64,000 nt of DNA from Alphaproteobacteria bacterium (GTDB taxonomy: Bacteria; Pseudomonadota; Alphaproteobacteria; Sphingomonadales; Sphingomonadaceae). Below, piece by piece: positions 17,511 through 26,983 of the stretch. The number at the start of each line of letters is the position of its first letter. The first letter of the stretch is position 1. The position numbers and the translations under genes are program-made. The stretch lies in the NCBI GenBank assembly GCA_019232625.1, contig JAFANP010000028.1, forward strand, positions 62,001-126,000. Direction: 5' to 3'. The notes under the pieces are model-generated. The model was given only the letters and a program-made list of their open reading frames with translations. It was not told the DNA's origin and did not search any database.

Positions 17511-18605
17511 ATGGCCGCCCGATCCTATCTCCGCCCTACCGCCTTCGTCGACGCGCCGTTCGGCCTCGACGGTCGCGTCGCCCGGCTCGCCGGGGGCATG
17601 GCCTGGTTCTCCGCCGTCGAGGTGATGACGCTGGAGGACGGGCGCGTCGCCGGAACGGAGCTGGTGCCGGTGGAGCGGATCGAGGATCGGCTGGCGGCGC
17701 TGGGCGGCGAGACCGCCGAATCGTGGCGGCGGATCACCGCCGCCCGTCCGCCCCTGGCGCTCGGAGACCGGATCGTGCGGCTGGACCAGCCGCAGGTCGC
17801 GGGCATCCTCAACGTCACGCCCGATAGCTTTTCGGACGGCGGCCGCTTCCGGTCGGCGGAGGAGGCCGCCGAGGCGGGATTCGCGATGGCCGCGGCGGGC
17901 GCGGCGATGATCGACGTCGGCGGCGAATCGACCCGCCCCGGGGCAAAGCCGGTGTGGGAAGGCGACGAGGCGGAGCGCGTCGTCCCGGCGGTGCGGCAGC
18001 TGGCCGGGTCGGGAACCGCCGTCTCCGTCGACACCCGCAAGGCGGCAGTGATGGAGGCCGCGCTCGCCGCCGGCGCGGCGATGGTGAACGACGTCTCGGC
18101 GCTGACCTTCGACGAACGGGCCGCCGCGACGGTCGCCGCGGCGGGCTGCCCGATTGTCCTCATGCACCATCAGGGACCGCCCGAGACGATGCAGGCGGCG
18201 CCCCATTACGACCGGCCGGTGACGATCGCGGTCTACGACTGGCTCGAGGCGCGGATCCGCGACGCGGAGGCGGCGGGGATCCGGCGCGAGCGGATCGTCG
18301 TCGATCCGGGGATCGGCTTCGGCAAGACGGTCCAGCACAATCTCCAGCTGCTCAACAACCTGGCGCTGCTCCACGGCCTCGGCTGCCCCATCATGCTCGG
18401 CGCGAGCCGCAAGCGGATGATCGGAGCCCTTTCCGGCGAGGCCGCGCCGGACGCGCGGCTGGCGGGCTCGCTCGCCCTCGCCCTCAAGGGCGTGGAGCAG
18501 GGCGTCCACCTGCTGCGCGTCCACGACGTCCCCGAGACGGTGCAGGCGCTGCGCGTCTGGCGCGGCCTCAGGGACGCCGCGCTGACGCCGCCGGCGGCCG
18601 TCTAG
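17511..18605 (+). CDS. folP: dihydropteroate synthase
   Basis: Encodes 364 residues. Joins p-aminobenzoate and pterin pyrophosphate in folate synthesis. NVTPDSFSDGG at 101-111, IDVGGESTRPGA, SVDTRKA, VNDVSAL, DPGIGFGKT, and a C-terminal LGASRKR are all present. There is an N-terminal extension of about 95 residues before the core, as seen in alphaproteobacterial forms. The stop codon overlaps that of the opposite-strand HicB-like gene by four bases (CTAG). Confidence 0.95.
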   Translation: MAARSYLRPTAFVDAPFGLDGRVARLAGGMAWFSAVEVMTLEDGRVAGTELVPVERIEDRLAALGGETAESWRRITAARPPLALGDRIVRLDQPQVAGILNVTPDSFSDGGRFRSAEEAAEAGFAMAAAGAAMIDVGGESTRPGAKPVWEGDEAERVVPAVRQLAGSGTAVSVDTRKAAVMEAALAAGAAMVNDVSALTFDERAAATVAAAGCPIVLMHHQGPPETMQAAPHYDRPVTIAVYDWLEARIRDAEAAGIRRERIVVDPGIGFGKTVQHNLQLLNNLALLHGLGCPIMLGASRKRMIGALSGEAAPDARLAGSLALALKGVEQGVHLLRVHDVPETVQALRVWRGLRDAALTPPAAV

Positions 18606-18955
18606 CCGCGCGGGAGGCGGGTCCGGCGCCGGCTGAACAGGCGGCGGCGGACGGGCGGCTTGGAAGGCGGATCCGCCGAGACCCGGACGTGGGGCGCGCC
18701 GGCGGCGTCGAAGTCGACGATCAGGCTGTGCTCGCCCCGCTCCTCTCCGGCCTCGGGCAACGGCTCGCCGCGGAGCAGCCGTTCCTCCAGCGCATGCTCG
18801 AGGCTGGTGCGCGCCCGCGCCAGCGCCTCCTCCGCCGTGGCGGCGAAGGTGAAGGCTTCCGGCACGTCGGGGACCAGCACGAAATAGCCGCCGAACCCGT
18901 CGGAGACGAGGCTCACGGAAAAGGCGCGTCCGCTCGGGAGGACGCGGCTCATCAT
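18602..18955 (-). CDS. HicB-like antitoxin-fold protein without a HicA partner
   Basis: Encodes 117 residues. Residues about 10-60 fit the HicB-like fold: an N-terminal beta strand, GGYFVLVPDVPEAFTFAATAEEALARA and a following helix. The C-terminus is basic (VRRRLFSRRRTRL). No HicA-type toxin gene is adjacent, so it is an orphan. It starts MM, so 18952 is an alternative start. Convergent with folP. Function uncertain; such domains also occur as stand-alone regulators. Confidence 0.65.
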   Translation of the reverse strand: MMSRVLPSGRAFSVSLVSDGFGGYFVLVPDVPEAFTFAATAEEALARARTSLEHALEERLLRGEPLPEAGEERGEHSLIVDFDAAGAPHVRVSADPPSKPPVRRRLFSRRRTRLPRG

Positions 18956-19117
18956 CTCTGCGGCTCCTGCACCATGACCGTCGCGTAGGTCGCGCCGGTT
19001 AGCGGCCGCTTGGCTCCGGACACCGTGGATTCACGGTATCGGCGGGACGAAGCGGCGGGGGCTTCCATTCCCCGCGGCCAGCGCACACATGGCGGCTCCC
19101 ACAACCAGGGTCTTCCG

Positions 19118-20038
19118 ATGACTCCCGATCTGGCGGTGCTCTACGAGCACCCGAAATGGTTCGAGCCGCTCTTCGCCGCGCTGGTGCGGCACGGAATCGC
19201 GTTCGAGGCCATCCGTCTGTCCGACCATCGCTTCGATCCCGCCCGCCGCGAGGCGCCCGCGCCGGTGGTGCTGAGCCGCGTCGCCATGTCGAGCTTCCTG
19301 AGGGAGAGGGAGCACGGCATCTTCTACGCCGAGGCGCTGTTCGACCATTGGGCGGGGGCGGGCGCGCGCGTTCTGAACGGCGCCGCCGTCGTCGCGGTCG
19401 ATTCGTCCAAGGCGCGCCAGCTCTCGCTGATCGCGCGGCTCGGCTACGCCGCGCCCGAGACGCGCGTCGTCCACCGGCGGGAGGACCTCCTCGCCGCGGC
19501 CGGCGGGATGCGCTGGCCGCTGATGGTCAAGGCCAATATCGGCGGCTCGGGCGCGGGGATCGTCCGCTACGCCGACGCCGCCGAGCTGGCGCGCTCGATC
19601 GCGGACGGAAGCGTGCCGGAAAGCGTCGATGCCGTTCTCCTCGTCCAGGATTACGTTCCCGCCCGCGGCGGGGTCATCACCCGGGTCGAGACCCTGGGCG
19701 GGAAGTTCCTCTACGCGATCGAGGTGGAGACGGGCGGCGACAGCTTCGACCTGTGCCCGGCCGACGCCTGCCTCGCCCGGCCTGGACGTCGGGCGGTGAC
19801 GATGCGGGCGGTGCAGCCGCCTCCCGCCATCGTCGAGGCGGCGGAGCGGATCGCCCGGGCCGCGGGGCTCGACGTCGGGGGCGTCGAATATCTCGTCGAC
19901 GACCGGGACGGCCTCCCCCGCTTCTACGACATCAACGCCTTGTCGAATTTCGTCGCCAAGCCGCTGGACGTCCTCGGCTGGGATCCCCACGACCGGCTGG
20001 TCGACTTCCTCAAGGACGAGATCGGAAGGGCAAGATGA
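19118..20038 (+). CDS. ATP-grasp (RimK-like) ligase
   Basis: Encodes 306 residues. Shows the ATP-grasp order: an N-terminal Rossmann-like part (LAVLYEHPKWFEPLFAAL), a lysine-bearing nucleotide loop (LMVKANIGGSGAGIVRY), VQDYVPARGGVITRVETLGG and a Mg-binding FYDINALSNF near residue 280. Such enzymes join a carboxylate to an amine through an acyl phosphate. ATG at 19118 after CAGGGTCTTCCG. Its stop overlaps the flavin oxidoreductase start (ATGA), and a GNAT gene follows, so the three probably serve one small-molecule or peptide-modifying pathway. Substrate unknown. Confidence 0.8.
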   Translation: MTPDLAVLYEHPKWFEPLFAALVRHGIAFEAIRLSDHRFDPARREAPAPVVLSRVAMSSFLREREHGIFYAEALFDHWAGAGARVLNGAAVVAVDSSKARQLSLIARLGYAAPETRVVHRREDLLAAAGGMRWPLMVKANIGGSGAGIVRYADAAELARSIADGSVPESVDAVLLVQDYVPARGGVITRVETLGGKFLYAIEVETGGDSFDLCPADACLARPGRRAVTMRAVQPPPAIVEAAERIARAAGLDVGGVEYLVDDRDGLPRFYDINALSNFVAKPLDVLGWDPHDRLVDFLKDEIGRAR

Positions 20039-21072
20039 GGTTCGGATATTGGATGCCGGTCTTCGGCGGCTGGCTGCGCAACGTCGAGGACGAGGGGATG
20101 GAGGCGAGCTGGGACTATGTGCGCCGGCTCACCCTCAGGAGCGAGGAGACCGGCTGGGACCTGAGCCTGATCGCCGAGCTCAACCTCAACGACATCAAGG
20201 GGATCGAGGCGCCCGCGCTCGACGCCTGGTCGACGGCGGCGGCGCTCGCCGCGGTGACCGAGCGGCTGGAGCTGATGGTCGCGGTGCGCCCCAATTTCCA
20301 CCAGCCGGCCCTGTTCGCCAAGCAGGCGGCCAATATCGACAATATCAGCGGCGGACGCCTGGCGCTCAACGTCGTCTCCTCCTGGTGGGCGGACGAGGCG
20401 ACGCAATACGGCCTGCAGTTCGACCAGCATGACGACCGCTACGCCCGCACCCGCGAATGGCTGCGGGTGGTGGACGGCCTGTGGACTCAGAAGCGCTTCA
20501 CCTACGAGGGCGAGCGCTACCGGCTGCAGGAGGCGATCTGCGAGCCTAAGCCGGCGAGCAGGCCGCGCCCGACCCTCTATGCCGGCGGCGAAAGCGAGGC
20601 GGCGAAGACGATGATCGCCGAGCAGTGCGACGCCTATGTGATGCACGGCGACCCGGTCGAGGCGATCGCGCCCAGGATCGCCGACATGGCGCGGCGGCGC
20701 GAGGCGGCGGGACAGGGGCCGATGCGCTACGGCATGGCGGCCTATGCGATCGTCCGCGATTCGGAGGAAGAGGCGCGCAGGGAGCTGGAGCGGATCACGC
20801 AGCTGCCGCCCGAGCCGCCCAAGGGCTTCGACAATTTCGAGCAATGGCTGTCGGGCACGGAGCTGGAGCGGGAGCTCAAGCTGCAGGAATATTCGGTCTC
20901 GAACCGCGGCCTGCGGCCCAACCTCGTCGGCACGCCGGAGCAGGTGCGCGAGCGGATCGAGGACTATGAGGCGGCGGGCCTGGACCTGCTCCTCCTCCAG
21001 ATGAGCCCGCAAGCCGAGGAGATGGACCGTTTCGCCGAGCAGGTGATCCGGCCGATGAAGGAGGCCCCGTGA
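20035..21072 (+). CDS. LLM-class flavin-dependent oxidoreductase
   Basis: Encodes 345 residues with a luciferase-like TIM barrel: MRFGYWMPVFGGWLRN, SLIAELN, TERLELMVAVRPNFHQPALFAKQAANIDNISGGRLALNVVSSWW and a C-terminal VGTPEQVRERIEDYEAAGLDLLLLQ. The GGRLALNVV stretch is the usual FMN-phosphate region of SsuD-type monooxygenases. Uses reduced FMN (or F420) from a partner. Starts inside the ATP-grasp stop (ATGA) and ends in the GNAT start. Substrate unknown. Confidence 0.88.
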   Translation: MRFGYWMPVFGGWLRNVEDEGMEASWDYVRRLTLRSEETGWDLSLIAELNLNDIKGIEAPALDAWSTAAALAAVTERLELMVAVRPNFHQPALFAKQAANIDNISGGRLALNVVSSWWADEATQYGLQFDQHDDRYARTREWLRVVDGLWTQKRFTYEGERYRLQEAICEPKPASRPRPTLYAGGESEAAKTMIAEQCDAYVMHGDPVEAIAPRIADMARRREAAGQGPMRYGMAAYAIVRDSEEEARRELERITQLPPEPPKGFDNFEQWLSGTELERELKLQEYSVSNRGLRPNLVGTPEQVRERIEDYEAAGLDLLLLQMSPQAEEMDRFAEQVIRPMKEAP

Positions 21073-21341
21073 TGGACGTGCGCAACGACGAGGGACGGCA
21101 CCGCTACGTCCTCGAGCTGGACGGCGAGACCGCCTTCGCCGCCTACCGGCTGGAGGGGGACAGGATCGTCTTCCACCACACGGTGGTGCCGGAGGCGCTC
21201 GAGGGCCGCGGGGTGGGCAGCGCCCTGGTGAAGGCGGCGCTCGACCACGTGCGGGCGAAGGGGCTGAAGGTGGTCCCGCTCTGCTCGTTCGTCAAAGGCT
21301 GGATCGAGCGTCACCCGGAGGCGCAGGACCTGCTCGCCTGA
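21072..21341 (+). CDS. small GNAT-family N-acetyltransferase (YjdJ-like)
   Basis: Encodes 89 residues, a minimal GNAT of the Gcn5-related type: VFHHTVVPEALEGRGVGSALVKAALDHVRAKGLKVVPLCSFV, with the acetyl-CoA loop RGVGSA. The ATG at 21072 overlaps the upstream stop (TGATG); a GTG three bases earlier is also possible. Third gene of the ATP-grasp/LLM operon. Confidence 0.85.
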   Translation: MDVRNDEGRHRYVLELDGETAFAAYRLEGDRIVFHHTVVPEALEGRGVGSALVKAALDHVRAKGLKVVPLCSFVKGWIERHPEAQDLLA

Positions 21342-21357
21342 CGTGCAGTGGGAAAAT

Positions 21358-21499
21358 GGGGACAGTAACTATTTTCCGTTCACCGTCGAATGGGGACAGT
21401 AACTATTTTCCCCCCGTCGGCGATGAAAATGGGGACAGTAACTATTTTCCCCACAGCCGGCATCGCTCGAAGACAGAGCGGAAAATAGTTACTGTCCCC
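21358..21499. repeat. cluster of four GGGGACA family I repeats
   Basis: Three direct copies of GGGGACAGTAACTATTTTCC (21358-21377, 21392-21411, 21431-21450) and one inverted copy (21480-21499) fill the gap between convergent genes. Spacers are 14, 19 and 29 bases. The pairing of the last two would form a 20-bp stem, as at 11029-11105. Confidence 0.92.
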
Positions 21500-21503
21500 G
21501 CGG

Positions 21504-22274
21504 CTAGTCGCCCCAATAGGCGTTCAGGCCGGCGACGACGCTCTTCGCCTCCGGATCGTCGCCGGCGGCGCGGGTGAGTCGGGCGGTGCGGCCGAGGTCG
21601 CGGGACCAGCTGACGCCCAGATAGGGGGCGAAATGCTTGCCGAGCCGGTAGCGCAGGCGCAGGCCGAGCTCGGCGTAGGAAAGGCCGCGACCGAGGCCGA
21701 GCTCCGGCACGTCCGCGGCGTTGGCGTCGAGCTCGAACGAGGGCTGGAGGACGAGCGGCCCGGTGACCGGAAGATTGTAATAGCCGGCGAGCCGCGCGCT
21801 CGCCTCGCCCCTGTGCGAGAAATAGGCCCAGGCGCCGAGCCAAAGCTTGCCGTCGTCATATTGACCGCCGAGCGCGGCATAGGCCCGGCTCGGGCGGGGG
21901 CGGATATCGTAGCGGATGCCGAGATTCAGATCGATGTCGCCGCCGAGATAGCGGCTGTAGAGGGCGTCCAGCTCGGCATAGTCCAGACGGCCCGACGCGC
22001 CCCCCTCGCCGGACGTGGCCAGGTAGACGCGGTTCTTCTCGCCTCCGACGAGGGTCGAGAAATCCCAGCCAAAGCCGTCCTCGCCGCTCGCGACGTTCCA
22101 TTCGAAGCGGTCGAGGAGGGCGTAGCGCAGCCAGGTCGGAGCGGCGGCGGGCGAGTCGCCGGCCCCAGCCCCGGCCGAGGCGACGCCCGCTTCGGCGACG
22201 TCGGCATAAGCGAGCTGCTGCGCCTCCGCCGGTGCGGCGGCGGCGAGGCCGAGTGCGAGCGGGAGCGAGCGCAT
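21504..22274 (-). CDS. copB: CopB-family outer-membrane copper resistance protein
   Basis: Encodes 256 residues. Signal peptide (MRSLPLALGLAAAAPAEA), then a beta-barrel-like sequence with family phrases: DGFGWDFSTLVGGEKNRVYLATSGEG, LDALYSRYLGGDIDLNLGIRYDIRPRPSRAYAALGGQ, LQPSFELDANAADVPELGLGRGLSYAELGLRLRYRLGKHFAPYLGVSW. CopB usually accompanies a multicopper oxidase CopA, but no copA is adjacent, and the Met/His-rich N-terminal segment of classical CopB is missing, so a copper role here is less certain. Confidence 0.8.
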   Translation of the reverse strand: MRSLPLALGLAAAAPAEAQQLAYADVAEAGVASAGAGAGDSPAAAPTWLRYALLDRFEWNVASGEDGFGWDFSTLVGGEKNRVYLATSGEGGASGRLDYAELDALYSRYLGGDIDLNLGIRYDIRPRPSRAYAALGGQYDDGKLWLGAWAYFSHRGEASARLAGYYNLPVTGPLVLQPSFELDANAADVPELGLGRGLSYAELGLRLRYRLGKHFAPYLGVSWSRDLGRTARLTRAAGDDPEAKSVVAGLNAYWGD

Positions 22275-22322
22275 GGCGCCCTATGGGGCAGGGGCGGTTA
22301 AGGCGCCGTTATGCCTGGCGGC

Positions 22323-23078
22323 TCAGAGGGAATAGCCGCCGTCGGTGACGAAGCAGCTGCCGGTGACGTAGCTCGTCTCGTCGGAGAGGAGGAAGGCGAT
22401 CTGGCCGGCGACCTCCTCGGGCTTGGCAAAGCGGTTGAGGAGGGTGCCGGCCCCGCCCATCGCCTTGAACGCCGCCGCCTCGCTGCCGGTCGTCTCGACG
22501 AGCTGGTGGAAGAAGGGAACGCTGTGCCAGATCGGCGTCTCAACCCCGCCCGGGGCGACCGCGTTGACGCGGATCCCGAGCGGCCCGCCTTCCTTGGCGG
22601 CGATGCGGGCGAGCTGGATGACGGCGGCCTTGGAGGCGCCGTAGGCGGCGATGCCCGGCTCCGCCTTGATCCCGGCGACGGAGGCGGTGAGGACGATCGA
22701 GCCGCCGCGGCCCTGCATCGCCCGCATCGCCGCCTGGAGGGTGAGGAAGGCGCCGTCGAGGTTGACCGACATCACGCGCCGCCAATCCTCGAAGCTCGAC
22801 TCGAGGATCGGCGTGCCGAGGCCGATTCCGGCATTGACCACGGCATGGGTGAGGCCGGTGAGGTCGGCCGCGGCCCACAGGTCGGGATCGGCGACGTCGC
22901 CGATGATCGGCTGGCGCTCGCACGGCAGAGTGAAGCCGAAATCGCGCAGCTTCTCCTCGTTGGTGTCGACGAGGATCAGCTTCTTGGCGCCGCCCTGGGC
23001 GAGGCGCGCGGCGGTCGCCGCGCCGATGCCCGAAGCGGCGCCGGTGATGAGGGCGATCGCGTTGCTGAAATCGGTCAT
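22323..23078 (-). CDS. SDR-family NAD(P)-dependent oxidoreductase
   Basis: Encodes 251 residues. Cofactor motif TGAASGIGAATA near the N-terminus, NAGIG, catalytic Ser in VLTASVAGIKA and YGASK (Tyr-Lys pair), and a C-terminal SYVTGSCFVTDGGYSL. Classical SDR length. I chose MTDFSNAIALITG at 23078; upstream codons look non-coding. Substrate cannot be deduced. Confidence 0.9.
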   Translation of the reverse strand: MTDFSNAIALITGAASGIGAATAARLAQGGAKKLILVDTNEEKLRDFGFTLPCERQPIIGDVADPDLWAAADLTGLTHAVVNAGIGLGTPILESSFEDWRRVMSVNLDGAFLTLQAAMRAMQGRGGSIVLTASVAGIKAEPGIAAYGASKAAVIQLARIAAKEGGPLGIRVNAVAPGGVETPIWHSVPFFHQLVETTGSEAAAFKAMGGAGTLLNRFAKPEEVAGQIAFLLSDETSYVTGSCFVTDGGYSL

Positions 23079-23189
23079 TGCCACGGGTGTAGCGCGCGGA
23101 ACCCGTCGCGTCATCCCGGCGCGAGCGGAGATGTTCGCAGAAGGGCCGTCAAGCTTCGCTCCGGGACCCCGCCCGCTCCGGGAGGAGGC

Positions 23190-24647
<1,458 letters not shown>

Positions 24648-24778
24648 TCAGGTCCCCTCTTCGGCTCAAGCGGCTTCGGGCTAGCAGGCGGGGGTAAAGT
24701 TCGGCTTAATCGGGGCTTCAGTATCCGCATTCCGGTTGTTACAAGGCGCCCCGACACGAGGCCCGCGAGAGGATCGAA

Positions 24779-24916
24779 ATGGCTGCCGAAGGCGAGATGG
24801 ACCAGGAGATTGTCGTCCACCGTAAGGGCTATGAGGGCTTCCTCACCTTCTTCAAGGTGGGGGCGGCGATCAGCTTCGTCATCGCCTTCATCGTCATCCT
24901 GATCATCTCCAACTAG
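24779..24916 (+). CDS. aa3-type cytochrome c oxidase subunit IV-like small membrane protein
   Basis: Encodes 45 residues: a short charged N-terminus (AEGEMDQEIVVHRKGYEGF) followed by one membrane helix (about residues 24-44). This matches the bacterial aa3 oxidase subunit IV family. The ribosome site is GAGAGG. It lies six bases before the pntAA start, a linkage I recall from related alphaproteobacteria, so it may be co-transcribed with the transhydrogenase even though the oxidase genes are elsewhere. Confidence 0.85.
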   Translation: MAAEGEMDQEIVVHRKGYEGFLTFFKVGAAISFVIAFIVILIISN

Positions 24917-24922
24917 CGCCCG

Positions 24923-26041
24923 GTGAAGCTCGCCGTCCTCAAGGAGACAGCGCAGGGCGAGCGGCGCGTCGCCGCCACTCCCGAGACGGTGAGGAAGTTC
25001 GTCGCGCTCGGCGCCACAATGGCGGTCGAGGCGGGCGCGGGGCTGGCGGCCTCGATCGCCGATAGCGACTATGAGGCGGCCGGCGCGTCGGTGGCGGCGC
25101 GCGGCGAGGCCCTCGGCGGGGCCGACGCCCTGCTCGGCGTGCAGGGGCCGGATCCGGCGGCGCTGGCGGGCGCGAAGGCCGGCGCTCTCATCGTCGCGAC
25201 GCTCGATCCGTTCCGGCAGCGGGAGCGGGTGGACGCCTATGCCGCGGCGGGGCTGGAGGCGCTGGCGCTCGAGTTCATGCCCCGCATCACCCGCGCCCAG
25301 TCGATGGACGTGCTCTCCTCGCAGGCCAACCTCGCCGGCTACAAGGCGGTGCTCGACGCGGCCGCCGAATATGGCCGCGCCTTTCCGATGATGATGACCG
25401 CCGCCGGCACCATCCCGGCGGCGCGGGTGTTCGTGATGGGCGTCGGCGTCGCCGGCCTGCAGGCGATCGCCACCGCCCGGCGGCTCGGAGCGATCGTCTC
25501 GGCGACCGACGTCAGGCCGGAGACCCGCGAGCAGATCGAGAGCCTCGGCGCCAAGGCGGTGTTCGCCGAGGGGCTCGCCGCCGTCGGCGCCGGGGGCTAC
25601 GCCGCGGAGCTGACCGATGAGCAGAAGGCGCAGCAGGCGGAGCTCGTCTCGGGCCACATCGCCAAGCAGGACATCGTCATCACCACCGCCCTCATTCCCG
25701 GGCGTCCGGCGCCGCGGCTGATCTCCGACGCGCAGGTCGCCAGCATGAGGCCGGGCAGCGTCATCGTCGACCTCGCCGTCGAGCAGGGCGGCAACGTCGA
25801 GGGCTCCGTGGCGGGCGAGATGGCCGAGCGGCACGGCGTGCGGATCGTCGGCCACCGCAACGTGCCGAGCCGCCTCGCCGCCGACGCCTCCGCGCTCTAC
25901 GCCCGCAACGTCTACAACTTCCTCTCCGCCTTCTGGGACAAGGAAGCGGGCCGGGTGGTGCTCCCCGACGACGACGAAATCGTGAGGGGCGTGCGGCTGA
26001 CGCAAGGCGGCCAGGTGGTGAGCGAGAGGCTGAAGGGGTGA
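24923..26041 (+). CDS. pntAA: NAD(P) transhydrogenase subunit alpha part 1
   Basis: Encodes 372 residues from GTG. This is the soluble NAD(H)-binding domain I of proton-translocating transhydrogenase: VLKETAQGERRVAATPETV at the start, SQANLAGYKAV, the Rossmann loop VMGVGVAGLQAIATARRLGAIV, and AEQ-type DLAVEQGGNVEGS. With pntAB and pntB it makes NADPH at the expense of the proton gradient. The downstream subunit is displaced by about 660 bases containing an endonuclease-like gene. Confidence 0.96.
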   Translation: MKLAVLKETAQGERRVAATPETVRKFVALGATMAVEAGAGLAASIADSDYEAAGASVAARGEALGGADALLGVQGPDPAALAGAKAGALIVATLDPFRQRERVDAYAAAGLEALALEFMPRITRAQSMDVLSSQANLAGYKAVLDAAAEYGRAFPMMMTAAGTIPAARVFVMGVGVAGLQAIATARRLGAIVSATDVRPETREQIESLGAKAVFAEGLAAVGAGGYAAELTDEQKAQQAELVSGHIAKQDIVITTALIPGRPAPRLISDAQVASMRPGSVIVDLAVEQGGNVEGSVAGEMAERHGVRIVGHRNVPSRLAADASALYARNVYNFLSAFWDKEAGRVVLPDDDEIVRGVRLTQGGQVVSERLKG

Positions 26042-26062
26042 TCGGGACCCCTCCCTCCAAAT

Positions 26063-26106
26063 CCTCCCCTGAAAGGGGAGGGGGACCGGGCGGAGCCCGG
26101 TGGAGG
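26063..26106. repeat. CCTCCCC/GGGGAGG hairpin upstream of DUF559 gene 1
   Basis: CCTCCCCT (26063-26070) and AGGGGAGG (26074-26081) form a tight stem with loop GAA; a second stem CCGGGC/GCCCGG follows at about 26086-26100. This composite palindrome resembles intergenic elements common in alphaproteobacteria and marks the left border of the insertion in the pnt operon. Confidence 0.75.
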
Positions 26107-26177
26107 GGTATCGGCGTCGGCGGCAACGCAGCGCAAGCGGGCAGGCTGACACCCATCCGTCGCGCTGGCGGGCGCCA

Positions 26178-26196
26178 CCTCCCCTCGGTGGGGAGG
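26178..26196. repeat. CCTCCCC/GGGGAGG hairpin at DUF559 gene 1 start
   Basis: CCTCCCC (26178-26184), a five-base loop, and GGGGAGG (26190-26196). The right arm lies eight bases before the DUF559 ATG and can act as its ribosome binding site. Confidence 0.75.
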
Positions 26197-26204
26197 ATCG
26201 GTTG

Positions 26205-26696
26205 ATGCTCACGGGGCCACCCCCGACGATCCAGCGGTCACGCAGGTTGCGCCGGGCGATGTCCCTTCCTGAGGTTCTGCTCTGGCGGGAACTCAAGCAG
26301 CGCCCGGGCGGGCTTAAGTTTCGGAGGCAACATCCCGCCGGCCCTTATACGGCGGACTTCTTCTGTCATGAGGCTCGGCTGATCGTGGAAGTCGACGGCG
26401 AGGCTCATCAACGCGGCGACCGGCCGCACCGCGACATGCGTCGCGACGCGTGGTTCGAGGCGCGGCGGTTCAGGGTCCTGCGTATAGCCGCCGTGGAGGT
26501 GCTGTCCGACATCGAGGCGGCCATCCTGGGCATCGTCGCCGCCGCCGATCCTTCCCTGCAAGGGGAGCGGAACCACGCACATCGTGAAGGCGACGTGTTA
26601 CAGGGCTTGCCGTCCGTTGCCTCGCCAGGACGGACGCCGCCACCCCTCCGTCAGGCTTCGCCTGCCACCTCCCCTCGAGGGGGAGGATTGGAGTAG
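26205..26696 (+). CDS. DUF559 (Vsr-like) endonuclease-domain protein inside the pnt operon
   Basis: Encodes 163 residues. The first 110 residues carry the DUF559 pattern: SRRLRRAMSLPEVLLWRELKQRPGGLKFRRQHPAGPYTADFFCHEARLIVEVDGEAHQ, with the acidic and Gln residues of a PD-(D/E)xK-type nuclease, then RFRVLRI. The last 45 residues are low-complexity sequence encoded by a hairpin repeat and are probably not functional. It splits pntAA from pntAB and is bordered by CCTCCCC/GGGGAGG hairpins, which points to insertion as a unit. Activity is unproven. Confidence 0.8.
   Translation: MLTGPPPTIQRSRRLRRAMSLPEVLLWRELKQRPGGLKFRRQHPAGPYTADFFCHEARLIVEVDGEAHQRGDRPHRDMRRDAWFEARRFRVLRIAAVEVLSDIEAAILGIVAAADPSLQGERNHAHREGDVLQGLPSVASPGRTPPPLRQASPATSPRGGGLE
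26668..26686. repeat. CCTCCCC/GGGGAGG hairpin before pntAB
   Basis: CCTCCCC (26668-26674) and GGGGAGG (26680-26686), right border of the DUF559 unit. Its GGGGGAGG arm and the following GGAG lie just upstream of the pntAB ATG and probably serve as its ribosome site. Confidence 0.75.
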
Positions 26697-26698
26697 AA

Positions 26699-26983
26699 AT
26701 GGATTTCATCTCGATCCTGTCGATCTTCGTGCTGGCCTGCTTCGTGGGCTATTACGTCGTCTGGTCGGTGACTCCGGCGCTGCACACGCCGCTGATGGCG
26801 GTGACCAACGCGATCTCGTCGGTGATCGTCGTCGGTGCGCTGATCGCCGCGGCGGCGATGGGGGCGGTGACGGCGAAGTGGCTGGGGCTGCTGGCGGTGG
26901 TGCTGGCGAGCGTCAACATCTTCGGCGGCTTCGCGGTGACGGCGCGGATGCTCGCCATGTACAAGAAGAAGGAGCGGCGCTGA
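26699..26983 (+). CDS. pntAB: NAD(P) transhydrogenase subunit alpha part 2
   Basis: Encodes 94 residues with three membrane helices (about 5-25, 36-58, 61-84): the small membrane subunit of three-gene transhydrogenases. The family-typical N-terminus and VTPALHTPLMAVTNAISSVIVVGAL are present. The stop overlaps the pntB ATG (TGATG). Expression must pass through, or restart after, the DUF559 unit. Confidence 0.95.
   Translation: MDFISILSIFVLACFVGYYVVWSVTPALHTPLMAVTNAISSVIVVGALIAAAAMGAVTAKWLGLLAVVLASVNIFGGFAVTARMLAMYKKKERR

Noticed and set aside
21358-21499. Possible CRISPR array formed by regularly repeated 20-mers
   Set aside because: Only four units, spacers of 14, 19 and 29 bases, one unit inverted, and no cas genes. 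They are palindromic intergenic repeats found elsewhere in the window.
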